From Streptomyces sp. GESEQ-4 (GTDB taxonomy: Bacteria; Actinomycetota; Actinomycetes; Streptomycetales; Streptomycetaceae): a stretch of 64,000 nt of DNA. This document shows, piece after piece, positions 1-8,250 of this stretch. Position 1 is the stretch's first letter. Every line of letters starts with the position of its first letter. The position numbers and the translations under genes are program-made. The stretch covers positions 1 to 64,000 of the forward strand of contig NZ_JAFFSU010000012.1 of assembly GCF_017948455.1 (NCBI RefSeq). Reading direction: 5' to 3'. The notes beneath the pieces are model-generated. The model was not told the DNA's origin. It did no database searches and saw only the letters and a program-made list of their open reading frames with translations.

Positions 1-356
1 GCGGGGGGGGGGGGGGGGGGGGGGTGGGTGCGGGGGTCGAGGGCGAGGGTGCCGACGGGGGTGCCGGGGGTGGTGAGGGCGGGGGCGAGGGGGTCGGCGG
101 GGCGGGGCGCGGCGGTGACCGAGATCTGGCGTGGTCCCGTGGCCCGTACGAAGCCGGGGGTTCCGGCGAGCGCCGAGGCCCATACCCTGCCGGTCGCCGG
201 GTCGGCCGCACCCAGCATCAGCAGCGGCTGGAGTTCGAGGAAGGCGGCGGCCACCGGTTTGATGCCCTCGCCGACGGACCGGCCGACGTGGTCGGCGAGG
301 TCGCGGACGCCGACGCGTTCCTGCACGGCGCGCGAGCCCTCGTGATAGACGCCCAT
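1..356 (-). CDS. PNPOx-like (pyridoxamine 5'-phosphate oxidase family) protein, 5' part only
   Basis: The reading frame starts at ATG 356-354 and runs off the window. It begins MGVYHEGSRAVQERVGVRD and continues through a leucine-rich stretch and a segment with GRVWASALAGTPGFV. I recognise this opening from Streptomyces proteins annotated as pyridoxamine 5'-phosphate oxidase family, which are flavin-binding split-barrel proteins. The start lies 2 nt after the stop of the upstream VOC gene, so the two are probably translationally coupled. The frame runs into a 22-base G tract (seven proline codons) where the family normally continues with arginine-rich sequence. The gene may therefore be disrupted or misassembled beyond that point. 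Substrate unknown. Confidence 0.6.
   Translation of the reverse strand, partial: MGVYHEGSRAVQERVGVRDLADHVGRSVGEGIKPVAAAFLELQPLLMLGAADPATGRVWASALAGTPGFVRATGPRQISVTAAPRPADPLAPALTTPGTPVGTLALDPRTHPPPPPPP
3..24. repeat. 22-nt poly-G homopolymer
   Basis: Twenty-two consecutive G residues lie at the window edge, inside the reverse-strand PNPOx-like frame, where they encode seven prolines. A tract this long is rare even in Streptomyces. It could be an assembly or sequencing artefact, or a slippage-prone site. Confidence 0.95.
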
Positions 357-358
357 GA

Positions 359-802
359 CTAGAAGAAACCGCAGGTCGGCGCCGACGAGTTCGGGGCGGG
401 GGCGCCTTCCGCGCCGCTCGGCACCGAGATCTCCAGACGGGTGCCGTCGGGGTCGTGGAAGAAGATGCCGCCGGAGCCCGCGCCCTCACTGTGGGCCACG
501 ACACCGTCGTACGCGAAGTCCACGCCGTACGCCCGCAGGGCCGTCTCGTACTCCCTGACCTGCTCGATCGAGTCCGCTTCGAGGGCGAGGTGATGCAGGC
601 CCGCCCGCTCGCTGTCGTACGGCTGCCGCGCCTGCTGCCAGAGGGTGAGGACGAGGTGTCCGTCCGCGCCCAGGAACGCGTACCGCCGGTCGTCCTCCTT
701 GCCCTCCGCGATCAGGCCGAAGCCCAGGACGTCCCGGTAGAAGGCGAGCGAGCGGTCGAGGTCGATGACGTTCAGGCCCAGGTGGCCGGTGCGCAAAGTC
801 AT
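359..802 (-). CDS. VOC-superfamily (glyoxalase/bleomycin-resistance type) protein
   Basis: The product is 147 aa and starts MTLRTGHLGLNVIDLDRSLAFYRDVLGFG, the typical opening of the first beta-alpha-beta unit of the vicinal-oxygen-chelate fold. Candidate metal ligands are His7, the histidine in GLHHLALEAD (about residue 71) and Glu123 in DPDGTRLEIS. Family members are metal-dependent lyases, dioxygenases or drug-binding proteins, and the substrate cannot be read from sequence. It is the first gene of a two-gene reverse unit with the PNPOx-like gene (2-nt gap). It diverges from the CGNR regulator, which is the obvious candidate to control it. Confidence 0.85.
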   Translation of the reverse strand: MTLRTGHLGLNVIDLDRSLAFYRDVLGFGLIAEGKEDDRRYAFLGADGHLVLTLWQQARQPYDSERAGLHHLALEADSIEQVREYETALRAYGVDFAYDGVVAHSEGAGSGGIFFHDPDGTRLEISVPSGAEGAPAPNSSAPTCGFF

Positions 803-920
803 GGCTGTCCCCTTCAGCAGATCTGAGATCTAACCCTTGATATTGAGATTAGAGGTTAGGCTCGGGCGGGTCAAACCGCTCACGTACTCTTGAGCGGTTA
901 GCAGAGAAGGGAGCCACCTC
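803..920. promoter_or_regulatory. Divergent promoter/operator region between VOC and CGNR genes
   Basis: A perfect 9-bp inverted repeat, AACCGCTCA at 874-882 and TGAGCGGTT at 891-899, has an 8-bp spacer. Upstream is an imperfect pair, TAACCCTTGAT at 831-841 and ATTAGAGGTTA at 848-858. Both sit between divergent start codons and are the likely binding sites for the CGNR protein. That assignment is inference. Confidence 0.6.
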
Positions 921-1451
921 ATGTCCGCCGACCCCCGCCCGCTCACCGGCGAACCGCTCTCCCTCGACCTGCTCAACACGCGGTGGATGCGGGAGGGCGC
1001 CGTGCAGGACCTGCTGACCGACACCGACGGGCTCGCGGTCTGGCTCGCGGCGAACCGGCTCGACGCCGACGCCGATGCCGCGACGCTCCGGCACGTCCTC
1101 CAGGCGCGCGACGCGCTGGCCGCGGTGGTCGACGGATCGCTCGCCGAAGGTGCCGCGGCCGTCGACGCCGTGCTCGCGCACGGGAGGATCCGGGCGACGC
1201 TCAGCGCCGAAGGTCCCGGAGAGCTGCCCGAGTTCCGGGACGGCTCCTGGGGGCCCGCCTGGCTCGCCGCGCGCAACTACCTTGAACTGCTGGCCACCGC
1301 GCCGGACCGGATCCGGCGCTGCGCCCACGGCGCCTGCATCCTGCACTTCTTCGACACGTCACGGAACGGCACACGGCGCTGGTGCTCGATGGCGGCCTGC
1401 GGCAACCGGGCGAAGGCGTCCCGGCATTACGCGCGGTCGAAGGAAGCCTGA
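921..1451 (+). CDS. CGNR zinc-finger / ABATE-domain transcriptional regulator
   Basis: The product is 176 aa. The N-terminal ABATE region opens with LSLDLLNTRWM, and the C-terminal CGNR zinc finger contains CAHGACILHFFDTSRNG followed by WCSMAACGNRAKASRHY. The paired cysteines (CxxxxC...CxxxxC) and the CGNR motif are intact. Family members are predicted DNA-binding regulators of stress or antibiotic-response genes. Start ATG 921 follows GAAGGGAGCC, a good ribosome site. It is transcribed away from the VOC/PNPOx pair across a region with inverted repeats, so local autoregulation and control of that pair is likely. Ligand unknown. Confidence 0.85.
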   Translation: MSADPRPLTGEPLSLDLLNTRWMREGAVQDLLTDTDGLAVWLAANRLDADADAATLRHVLQARDALAAVVDGSLAEGAAAVDAVLAHGRIRATLSAEGPGELPEFRDGSWGPAWLAARNYLELLATAPDRIRRCAHGACILHFFDTSRNGTRRWCSMAACGNRAKASRHYARSKEA

Positions 1452-1680
1452 AGGGCCCCGGCCTGAACGGGTGGGCGACTTGGCCCCGTTCGGGACGTAT
1501 ACCCGTAAAGGCCATCGCGGGTTTTCCCCATACATGCATATCGTTTCGGTCAACACTCCCCAAACATCCGCCCCTTGCGTAAAACTGTGCGATCGTCCGG
1601 GGTCGCATTCCGGACCAACGTGACCGGGGTTGACCGGCCCGGTCGCGCCACGCTCGTTCCTTTACCTACAAGGGATGCCG

Positions 1681-4600
1681 ATGACGCTCAACCCCCAGCG
1701 CGATCCGATATCGGGTGCAAGACATGTGGCCCGCATAGCCGTGGCCGCGGGTCTCGTCGCCGCGCTCTCCGCGGCCGGGCCGATACCCATGGCCATGTCC
1801 GCCGAACAGGCCGCCCCCACGGCCGATCCCACCGTCAAGTCCGCCCACGACAAGCTCGGTTCGGACGACGCCGATCTGCTCGCCGAGGCGAAGGCCGACG
1901 GCGTCAAGACGGTCACGATGATGGTGGCCACGGCTCCCGGCAAGACCGAGCAGGTCGCCGAGCAGCTCGACGCGGTCAAGGGCGGCCTGGTGGGCCGTAC
2001 GTACGACAAGCTCGGCTACGTCCGGGCCACCGTGCCCACCGCGAAGGCGGACTCGGCCATCGCCGCCGCCACGAAGCTGTCCTCCGTGCACGGCATCGAC
2101 CTGCGCGAGGAGATACCCCTCGACGACCCGACGCCGAGCGCGCACACCACCAAGAGCGCGAAGGCCACGGGCAGTTACCCGGCCCCGAACAAGAAGACCC
2201 CCGCCGAGAACCCGTACAACCCGTCCTTCGAGACGGGCGCCGTCGACTTCGTGGCGAAGAACCCGAAGTCGGACGGCCGCGGTATCACCATCGGCATCCT
2301 GGACTCGGGCGTGGACCTCGGTCACCCGGCGCTGCGGAAGACCACCACCGGCGAGCGCAAGATCGTCGACTGGGTCACGGCGACCGACCCGGTCGTGGAC
2401 GCCGACCGCACCTGGCGCCCGATGGTCACCTCGGTGTCCGGTCCGACCTTCACCCACGGCGGCAAGACCTGGACGGCGCCCGCGGGCTCGTACCGGATCA
2501 GCACGTTCCTGGAGTCGTACACCACCGGCGGCGACGCGGCGGGCGACGCGAACCGGGACGGCGACAAGACCGACTCGTGGGGCGTCCTCTACGACGCCGC
2601 GGCCGGTACGGTCCGCGTCGACCTGAACAACAACTACGACTTCGGTGACGACACCCCGATGAAGCCGTACAAGAACGGCTTCCAGATCGGGTACTTCGGC
2701 ACCGACAACCCGGCCACCGAGGTCGCCGAGCGCCAGCCGTTCGTCATCGAGATCCGCAAGGACGTCGTCTACAACGAGGCCGGCGCGAAGGCCGACTTCG
2801 TCAACATCGGTGTCATCGAGTCCGAGCACGGCACGCACGTCGCCGGTATCACCGCCGCCAACGGCCTGTTCGGCGGCAGGATGGACGGCGCCGCTCCCGG
2901 CGCGAAGCTCGTCTCCTCCCGTGCCTGCACCTGGTCCGGCGGTTGCACCAACGTCGCGCTCACCGAGGGCATGATCGACCTCGTCACCAAGCGGGGCGTC
3001 GACATCGTCAACATGTCGATCGGCGGCCTGCCCGCGCTCAACGACGGCAACAACGCGCGCGCCGAGCTGTACACGCGCCTCATCGACGAGTACGGCGTGC
3101 AGCTGGTGATCTCCGCGGGCAACTCCGGCCCCGGCACGAACACCATCGGCGACCCGTCCCTGGCCGACAAGGTCATCTCGGTCGGCGCGACGATCTCCAA
3201 GAAGACGTGGGCCGCCAACTACGGCTCCGCGGTGCAGAAGTCGTACGCGATGATGCCGTTCTCCTCCCGCGGCCCGCGTGAGGACGGCGGCTTCGCGCCG
3301 ACGCTCTCCGCGCCCGGTGCCGCGATCAACACCATCCAGACCTGGCTGCCGGGCGCACCGGTCGCCGAGGCGGGCTACTCGCTGCCGGCCGGCTACGGCA
3401 TGCTCCAGGGCACCTCGATGGCGTCCCCGCAGGCGGCGGGCGCGAGCGCACTGCTGCTGAGTGCCGCCAAGCAGAAGCGCATCGCCCTCACCCCGGCGAA
3501 GCTGCGCACCGCCCTGAACTCGACCGCCGACCACATCCCCGGTGTGCAGGCGTACGAGGAGGGCGCGGGCCTGATCGACATCGTGGACGCCTGGGACGCC
3601 ATCAAGGACGGCGCCACCGCCCACGACTACACCGTCAAGGCCCCGGTCGACACCGCGATCGACTTCGCGCTGAAGACGCCGGGCTTCGGCACCGGCCTGT
3701 ACGACCGTGAGGGCGGCCTCAAGGCCGGCCAGAAGAAGACGTACGACGTCACGATCACCCGTACGTCCGGCGCGAACCGGGCTCTGACGCACGAGCTGGA
3801 CTTCGAGAACAACGCGGGCGGCACCTTCAAGATCGTCGGCTCCGACGTCGTCAAGCTGCCGCTGAACCAGCCGGTGACCGTCAAGGTCCAGGCCAACCCC
3901 AAGAGCGCGGGCATCAAGAGCGCGATCCTCGAGATCGACGACCCGCGGACCGAGGGCGTCGACAAGCAGGCCATGAGCACCGTCGTGGTCTCGGCGCCGC
4001 TGAAGTACAGCTACGCCGCCTCCGGTTCGGTGCAGCGCAACAGCAGCAAGTCCTACTTCGTGACCGTGCCCGAGGGCGCGAAGGCGCTGGAGGTCGCGAT
4101 CGGCGGGCTGAAGGGCAAGAGCCAGACCCGGTTCATCGCCATTCACCCGTACGGCGTTCCGGTCGACCCGACGTCGACGATCAACTGCTACCCGAACTAC
4201 ACCAACCCGGACAGCGCTCCCTGCCGCCCCGACGTGCGCTCGTACGCCGATCCGCAGGCCGGCGTCTGGGAGATCGAGGTCGAGACGCGCCGTACGTCGC
4301 CGCTGCTCGACAACCCGTACAAGCTGAACGTCGCCGTCTACGGCGCGGCCTTCGACCCCGAGGTCGTGACCGTGCCCGAGGCCAAGGTCGGCACCCCGGT
4401 CGAGGCGTCCTGGAAGGCGACCAACAAGTTCGCCGCCCTGGACGGCAAGCTGGCCGGCGGCCCGCTCGGCTCGTCGAAGTCGGCCCGCCCGACCATCGCC
4501 AACGGCACGACCCAGACCAGCACGGTCGTGGTGCCCGAGGGCGCCACGTCGCTGGACGTCGCCATCGGCAACGTCTCCGACACGTCGGCCGACCTGGACC

Positions 4601-4968
4601 TGGTGGTCCTGGACGCCGCCGGCGACGAGGTCGGCAGCTCGGCCGACGGTGACTCGGAGGAGTCCGTCTCGGTGCCGAAGCCGGCCGCCGGTACGTACAC
4701 CGTCCAGGTCATCGGCTACTCGGTGCCGGCCGGTTCGACGGCGTACGACTACCAGGACGTGTTCTTCTCCACCGTCCTCGGCAGCGTCACCGTCGACGAC
4801 GCGCCGGTGAAGCTCGGTACGGGAGCCTCGGCGACCGTCTCCGCGAAGGTCACCGCCGCGGCGGCCGCTCCGGAGGGCCGTGAGTTCTTCGGCCAGGTCC
4901 AGCTGGTCAACGCGCGCGGCACGGTCGCGGGCGTGGGCAGCGTGAAGATCGAGAAGGTCACGCCGTAG
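1681..4968 (+). CDS. Secreted S8 (subtilisin-like) serine protease, pyrolysin/TPP II-like
   Basis: The product is about 1,095 aa. I chose ATG 1681 because AGGG at 1671-1674 gives normal spacing; the upstream TTG and the ATG at 1675 are less likely. A signal sequence follows (hydrophobic AVAAGLVAALSAAG near residues 18-31). The triad is visible: Asp208 in GILDSGVDLGHP, His383 in EHGTHVAG and Ser579 in GTSMASPQAAG. The roughly 175-residue Asp-His interval is a large insertion, as in pyrolysin and tripeptidyl-peptidase II-like enzymes. The C-terminal 450 residues are beta-rich, with two prepeptidase-like modules around PLKYSYAASGSVQRN and TTQTSTVVVPEG. It probably degrades extracellular protein or peptides. 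It stands alone and ends at a strong terminator. Confidence 0.9.
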   Translation: MTLNPQRDPISGARHVARIAVAAGLVAALSAAGPIPMAMSAEQAAPTADPTVKSAHDKLGSDDADLLAEAKADGVKTVTMMVATAPGKTEQVAEQLDAVKGGLVGRTYDKLGYVRATVPTAKADSAIAAATKLSSVHGIDLREEIPLDDPTPSAHTTKSAKATGSYPAPNKKTPAENPYNPSFETGAVDFVAKNPKSDGRGITIGILDSGVDLGHPALRKTTTGERKIVDWVTATDPVVDADRTWRPMVTSVSGPTFTHGGKTWTAPAGSYRISTFLESYTTGGDAAGDANRDGDKTDSWGVLYDAAAGTVRVDLNNNYDFGDDTPMKPYKNGFQIGYFGTDNPATEVAERQPFVIEIRKDVVYNEAGAKADFVNIGVIESEHGTHVAGITAANGLFGGRMDGAAPGAKLVSSRACTWSGGCTNVALTEGMIDLVTKRGVDIVNMSIGGLPALNDGNNARAELYTRLIDEYGVQLVISAGNSGPGTNTIGDPSLADKVISVGATISKKTWAANYGSAVQKSYAMMPFSSRGPREDGGFAPTLSAPGAAINTIQTWLPGAPVAEAGYSLPAGYGMLQGTSMASPQAAGASALLLSAAKQKRIALTPAKLRTALNSTADHIPGVQAYEEGAGLIDIVDAWDAIKDGATAHDYTVKAPVDTAIDFALKTPGFGTGLYDREGGLKAGQKKTYDVTITRTSGANRALTHELDFENNAGGTFKIVGSDVVKLPLNQPVTVKVQANPKSAGIKSAILEIDDPRTEGVDKQAMSTVVVSAPLKYSYAASGSVQRNSSKSYFVTVPEGAKALEVAIGGLKGKSQTRFIAIHPYGVPVDPTSTINCYPNYTNPDSAPCRPDVRSYADPQAGVWEIEVETRRTSPLLDNPYKLNVAVYGAAFDPEVVTVPEAKVGTPVEASWKATNKFAALDGKLAGGPLGSSKSARPTIANGTTQTSTVVVPEGATSLDVAIGNVSDTSADLDLVVLDAAGDEVGSSADGDSEESVSVPKPAAGTYTVQVIGYSVPAGSTAYDYQDVFFSTVLGSVTVDDAPVKLGTGASATVSAKVTAAAAAPEGREFFGQVQLVNARGTVAGVGSVKIEKVTP

Positions 4969-4982
4969 TCGTTACGGCTGCT

Positions 4983-5012
4983 GGGGCGGGCGTCCTTTCG
5001 GGCGCCCGCCCC
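4983..5012. terminator. Bidirectional hairpin terminator
   Basis: GGGGCGGGCG (4983-4992) pairs perfectly with CGCCCGCCCC (5003-5012), and the stem extends inward by about three pairs. TTT follows on the forward strand. It lies between the convergent protease and membrane-protein genes. Confidence 0.8.
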
Positions 5013-5016
5013 TTTC

Positions 5017-5763
5017 TCATTCGCAGGTGAGGGTGCGGGACTCGGGAAGTGCCCTGGTGATCCAGGCACGCTCACCGGCGATCTTCTTCTCCCCGACCGT
5101 CCATATGTCGGGAGAGGCGTCGCCCCGAGGGATGCCGATCAGGGCGTGGTCGCCGTTGCGGAGGCGCGGGTCGACGTCCTTGTCCATGACGAAGACGACC
5201 TCGTCCTCGCCCTTGGCGGGCTTGTAGTAGCGGGTGACATCCAGGGTGATGCGGTCCTGTGCGGTGCCGGGGACCGGCACCACGGCGGTGACCGTGCCCT
5301 CGACGACGAGGCGGGCGCAGGCGAGGTAGCCGGCACGGCTCTTCGACGTGTCCTCCGCCTTTCCCGAGTCGCCGTTCTCCGGCTTCGCCGCGCTGTCCGA
5401 GCCGCTGCTGTCCGCCAGCGAGCCGCTGTCGTCCGTCGTCCCCGACCCGGACTGCACGGCAAGCCACCCCACCCCCGCGAACAGCGAGGCGGCACACGCC
5501 ACCGCGAGCCCGCCCAGCGCGAGCCTCAGCGTCCGGCGCCTCCGCTGCCGTACCGCAGGCGCGGGTTTCTCGGCCTTCTTCTTCGCCGGCTCGGCGGCCA
5601 GCGCGTCCCCGATGACGCCCAACTGCTCGCGCAGCAGCGCCAGATCGGCGAGTGCCGACTCGTGCTCGGTCATGAAGGCGGCGTCCGCGCGGGCCTCGTC
5701 CGTCAGCGGCTCGTCGGTGAGCGCGGCCATCAGCGCGTCGGCGCCGTTGTGTTCGGCGGTCAT
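5017..5763 (-). CDS. Single-pass membrane protein, candidate anti-sigma factor
   Basis: The product is 248 aa. Residues 1-70 are an acidic, helical cytoplasmic region. A basic RQRRRR stretch precedes one transmembrane helix (about 78-100, LRLALGGLAVACAASLFAGV). A Ser/Gly/Asp-rich linker and an extracytoplasmic C-terminal domain of about 105 aa follow. It starts 1 nt after the stop of an ECF sigma-factor gene, which is the usual arrangement for a membrane anti-sigma factor. No zinc anti-sigma motif (HxxxCxxC) is present, so the role rests on context and topology. The outer domain (CARLVVEGTVTAVV) may sense an envelope signal. Confidence 0.6.
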   Translation of the reverse strand: MTAEHNGADALMAALTDEPLTDEARADAAFMTEHESALADLALLREQLGVIGDALAAEPAKKKAEKPAPAVRQRRRRTLRLALGGLAVACAASLFAGVGWLAVQSGSGTTDDSGSLADSSGSDSAAKPENGDSGKAEDTSKSRAGYLACARLVVEGTVTAVVPVPGTAQDRITLDVTRYYKPAKGEDEVVFVMDKDVDPRLRNGDHALIGIPRGDASPDIWTVGEKKIAGERAWITRALPESRTLTCE

Positions 5764-5764
5764 G

Positions 5765-6286
5765 TCACACCACCTCGTCCTCGTGCAGGCGGGCGCGCAG
5801 TGCCCGTACCGCGGTGTGCAGCCTGCTCTTGACCGTGCCTTCCGGGATGCCGAGTTCGTCGGCTATCGAGCGGACGGGCAGATCGGCGTAGAAACGCAGG
5901 ACGAGGACCTGGCGCTGGGGGTCGGGCAGCTCGTCCAGGCCCTGGGCGACGGCGAGGGAGAGCACGCTGGTGTCCTCGCCGGAGGGGTGCTCCAGCTGGC
6001 GCAGGGAGGCCAGGCGCTCGCCGAGCCGATCCTGGCGGCGCTTGGCGCGGTGCCAGTCCATGGCGAGGTTGGAGGCGACCACGGCCGCCCATGCGGAGAC
6101 GTCGCGCGGGGCCTCGTACCCCTTCGCCGCCCGCTCGAGCAGCCGCAGGCGGACCTGCTGCACCCCGTCCGGCAGGTCCGTCTGCGGCACACCGCCCAGC
6201 GCGAGCACCGCCCGCACCCGGCGTTCCTGAGCCGCGTCCAGAGGGTCATCGTTCCCCTGGTCACGGCGGGCCTTTCTGCGCAGCAC
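5765..6286 (-). CDS. ECF-type RNA polymerase sigma factor
   Basis: The product is 173 aa, starting at GTG 6286. Region 2 lies in WAAVVASNLAMDWHRAKRRQ, and region 4 is clear in LPDPQRQVLVLRFYADL followed by IPEGTVKSRLHTAVRALR. The size and two-domain build fit the extracytoplasmic-function group. It is the first gene of a two-gene unit with a membrane protein that is probably its antagonist. A match to an ECF promoter (GAAC-N17-CGTC) lies about 30 nt upstream on the same strand, suggesting autoregulation. The regulon cannot be inferred. Confidence 0.85.
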   Translation of the reverse strand: MLRRKARRDQGNDDPLDAAQERRVRAVLALGGVPQTDLPDGVQQVRLRLLERAAKGYEAPRDVSAWAAVVASNLAMDWHRAKRRQDRLGERLASLRQLEHPSGEDTSVLSLAVAQGLDELPDPQRQVLVLRFYADLPVRSIADELGIPEGTVKSRLHTAVRALRARLHEDEVV

Positions 6287-6316
6287 AAGCCACCCCCCTC
6301 ACCGCGTTTCCTCTAC

Positions 6317-6341
6317 GACGCCGCAGCGCACGGAAACGTTC
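6317..6341 (-). promoter_or_regulatory. Candidate autoregulatory ECF promoter
   Basis: On the reverse strand GAAC (6341-6338) and CGTC (6320-6317) are separated by exactly 17 nt. This matches the general ECF pattern GGAAC-N16/17-CGTC and sits about 30 nt before the sigma-factor start. A 7-bp inverted repeat CGTTTCC/GGAAACG (6305-6311, 6332-6338) overlaps it. Confidence 0.45.
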
Positions 6342-6494
6342 GGCGGATCCTCGGGAAATCTGCCCGAGGCGTACGTCACACTGCCCGGTGTCCCACTCCT
6401 CGGGCATGGAGCGCAAAGAATTGGACAGGCGGACCGGGGTCGGCCGCATGATGGAAAAGCCGCAGACACGTACGTACACGCAGAAGGAGTCGCC

Positions 6495-7514
6495 GTGAGG
6501 GTCGGAATCGTCGGAGCCACCGGGCAGGTCGGCACGGTCATGCGCAGGATCCTCACGGAGCGTGCCTTCCCGGTCACCGAGCTGCGTCTGTTCGCCTCGG
6601 CCCGCTCCGCGGGGACGACCCTGGACGGCGTGACGGTGGAGGACGCGGCGACCGCCGACTACAGCGGCCTGGACATCGTGCTGTTCTCCGCCGGCGGCGC
6701 GACCTCCAGGGCGCTGGCCGAGAAGGTCGCCTCCCAGGGCGCGGTCGTGATCGACAACTCGTCGGCCTGGCGCAAGGACCCGGACGTACCGCTGGTGGTG
6801 TCCGAGGTGAACCCGCACGCGATCGCCGACCGGCCCAAGGGCATCATCGCCAACCCGAACTGCACGACGATGGCCGCGATGCCGGTGCTGAAGCCGCTGC
6901 ACGCGGAGGCGGGGCTGGAGGCGCTGGTCGTCGCCACCTACCAGGCCGTTTCCGGCTCGGGTCTCGCGGGCGTGGCGGAGCTGCACGGGCAGGCGCAGAA
7001 GGTGGTCGCCGACGCGGACCAGCTGACGCACGACGGTTCGGCGGTCGACTTCCCCGAGCCGCAGGTCTACAAGCGCCCCATCGCCTTCAACGTCCTCCCC
7101 CTGGCGGGCTCGATCGTCGACGACGGCCTGAACGAGACGGACGAGGAGCAGAAGCTCCGCAACGAGTCCCGCAAGATCCTCGAGATCCCGGACCTCAAGG
7201 TCTCCGGCACCTGCGTCCGCGTCCCGGTCTTCTCCGGCCACTCCCTCCAGGTCAACGCCCGTTTCGCCCGCCCGATCAGCGCCGAGCGCGCCACCGAGCT
7301 GCTGGCCGCCGCGCCGGGCGTCAAGCTCTCCGACATCCCGACCCCCCTCCAGGCCGCCGGCCAGGACCCGTCGTACGTCGGCCGCATCCGCACCGACGAA
7401 ACCGTCGACAACGGCCTCGCCCTCTTCGTCTCCAGCGACAACCTCCGCAAGGGCGCGGCCCTGAACGCGGTACAGATCGCGGAGCTGGTGGCGGCGGAGC
7501 TGAGCGGGAAGTAG
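6495..7514 (+). CDS. asd: Aspartate-semialdehyde dehydrogenase
   Basis: The product is 339 aa. It catalyses NADPH-dependent reduction of aspartyl phosphate to aspartate semialdehyde, the branch point to lysine/diaminopimelate, threonine and methionine. The N-terminal Rossmann motif GIVGATGQVG is present, the active-site cysteine is Cys123 in IIANPNCTTMAAM, and the substrate-site histidine lies in FSGHSLQVNARF. GTG 6495 is chosen because AAGGAG lies 7 nt upstream. No aspartokinase gene is adjacent; Streptomyces often carry two asd copies, one beside lysC, and this would be the stand-alone copy. It ends at a strong hairpin. Confidence 0.95.
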   Translation: MRVGIVGATGQVGTVMRRILTERAFPVTELRLFASARSAGTTLDGVTVEDAATADYSGLDIVLFSAGGATSRALAEKVASQGAVVIDNSSAWRKDPDVPLVVSEVNPHAIADRPKGIIANPNCTTMAAMPVLKPLHAEAGLEALVVATYQAVSGSGLAGVAELHGQAQKVVADADQLTHDGSAVDFPEPQVYKRPIAFNVLPLAGSIVDDGLNETDEEQKLRNESRKILEIPDLKVSGTCVRVPVFSGHSLQVNARFARPISAERATELLAAAPGVKLSDIPTPLQAAGQDPSYVGRIRTDETVDNGLALFVSSDNLRKGAALNAVQIAELVAAELSGK

Positions 7515-7524
7515 TCCCTGCGTC

Positions 7525-7554
7525 GGGGCCGGTCACTCACGGGTGGCCGGCCCC
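7525..7554 (+). terminator. asd terminator hairpin
   Basis: GGGGCCGGTCAC (7525-7536) pairs with GTGGCCGGCCCC (7543-7554), 12 bp with one G-T pair and a 6-nt loop, followed by TTT. Confidence 0.8.
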
Positions 7555-7574
7555 TTTCGCATACCCGAGGAAAA

Positions 7575-7626
7575 GCGCCCCGAAGGGGCGCGGGGAACTG
7601 CGCGACCAGCCACGACGGCGCCGCAG
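7575..7626. repeat. Dispersed 52-bp intergenic repeat, copy 1
   Basis: This is identical over 52 bp to 41298-41349. It opens with a perfect hairpin, GCGCCCC-GAA-GGGGCGC (7575-7591), followed by a conserved tail. Both copies lie between convergent genes. I recall near-identical sequences being frequent in Streptomyces intergenic regions. Confidence 0.9.
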
Positions 7627-7650
7627 CGGACCAACGACACATCGCGGCAC

Positions 7651-8130
7651 TCACATCGAAGCGCGCCGCACCTCGTACAGAAAGCACCCGTACTCCACGG
7701 CCCGCACATGCACCAGCGCCACGGCCGGGTCGTCGAACGCCTTCCGAAAGGCCTCGTCGTCGACCGCGTCGACCAGCTCGCCGCCCAGGATGCGGCCCTC
7801 GGCCGAGTAGCGCCGGACGGTGCGGTGGGCGCGCGCGAAGGGATGGCCGTCCGGGTCGGGGCCGGGGCATTCCTCGGCGTGGATGAAGACCGGGCCCTGC
7901 TCGTCGTACGCGCCGGGATCCGCCCCCGTCTCGGCGGCCCAGCGGCGCAGTGGGGCGTACGAGACGAGGGCGATCCGCTCCCCCGGCTCGCTGCGGCGCA
8001 GACAGCAGCGCAGCGGCGCCCCGCCCTCCTCGTCGGTCACGGGAACCATCTCGCGCCCCGCATCGTCAGCAGAGCGCAGCTCCTTCAGGGTCACGGGGGT
8101 GATGGGTCGTGCGATGTACGTCGTCGTCAT
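7651..8130 (-). CDS. DUF1203-family protein
   Basis: The product is 159 aa from ATG 8130 (MTTTYIARPITPVTL); an upstream in-frame start would add 11 residues without support. It contains CCLRRSEPGERIALVSYAP and VFIHAEECPG, which I recognise as DUF1203, a family of unknown function. Two adjacent cysteines and the HAEEC motif suggest a possible metal or redox role, but nothing is established. It is monocistronic, convergent with asd and divergent from pepN. Confidence 0.75.
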   Translation of the reverse strand: MTTTYIARPITPVTLKELRSADDAGREMVPVTDEEGGAPLRCCLRRSEPGERIALVSYAPLRRWAAETGADPGAYDEQGPVFIHAEECPGPDPDGHPFARAHRTVRRYSAEGRILGGELVDAVDDEAFRKAFDDPAVALVHVRAVEYGCFLYEVRRASM

Positions 8131-8250
8131 ACGGACAGCGTCCTGCGTGTCCGGCCCGCTCACCGGCGGGAACCGGACATCGCGTTACTCGCAGGTCCCG
8201 TGGAAGGATGACCGAACCGCCGAAGCCACCCATATCGAGGAGATGACCGC

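Noticed and set aside
849..867. Iron-box-like half site upstream of the CGNR gene (AGGTTAGGCTC)
   Set aside because: Only one half matches; the other half is unrelated and neighbouring genes have no iron link.
1666..4146. Long reverse-strand open frame across the S8 protease gene
   Set aside because: It is a GC-bias shadow of the protease. The protein is low complexity with no recognisable domain, while the forward frame has a full catalytic triad.
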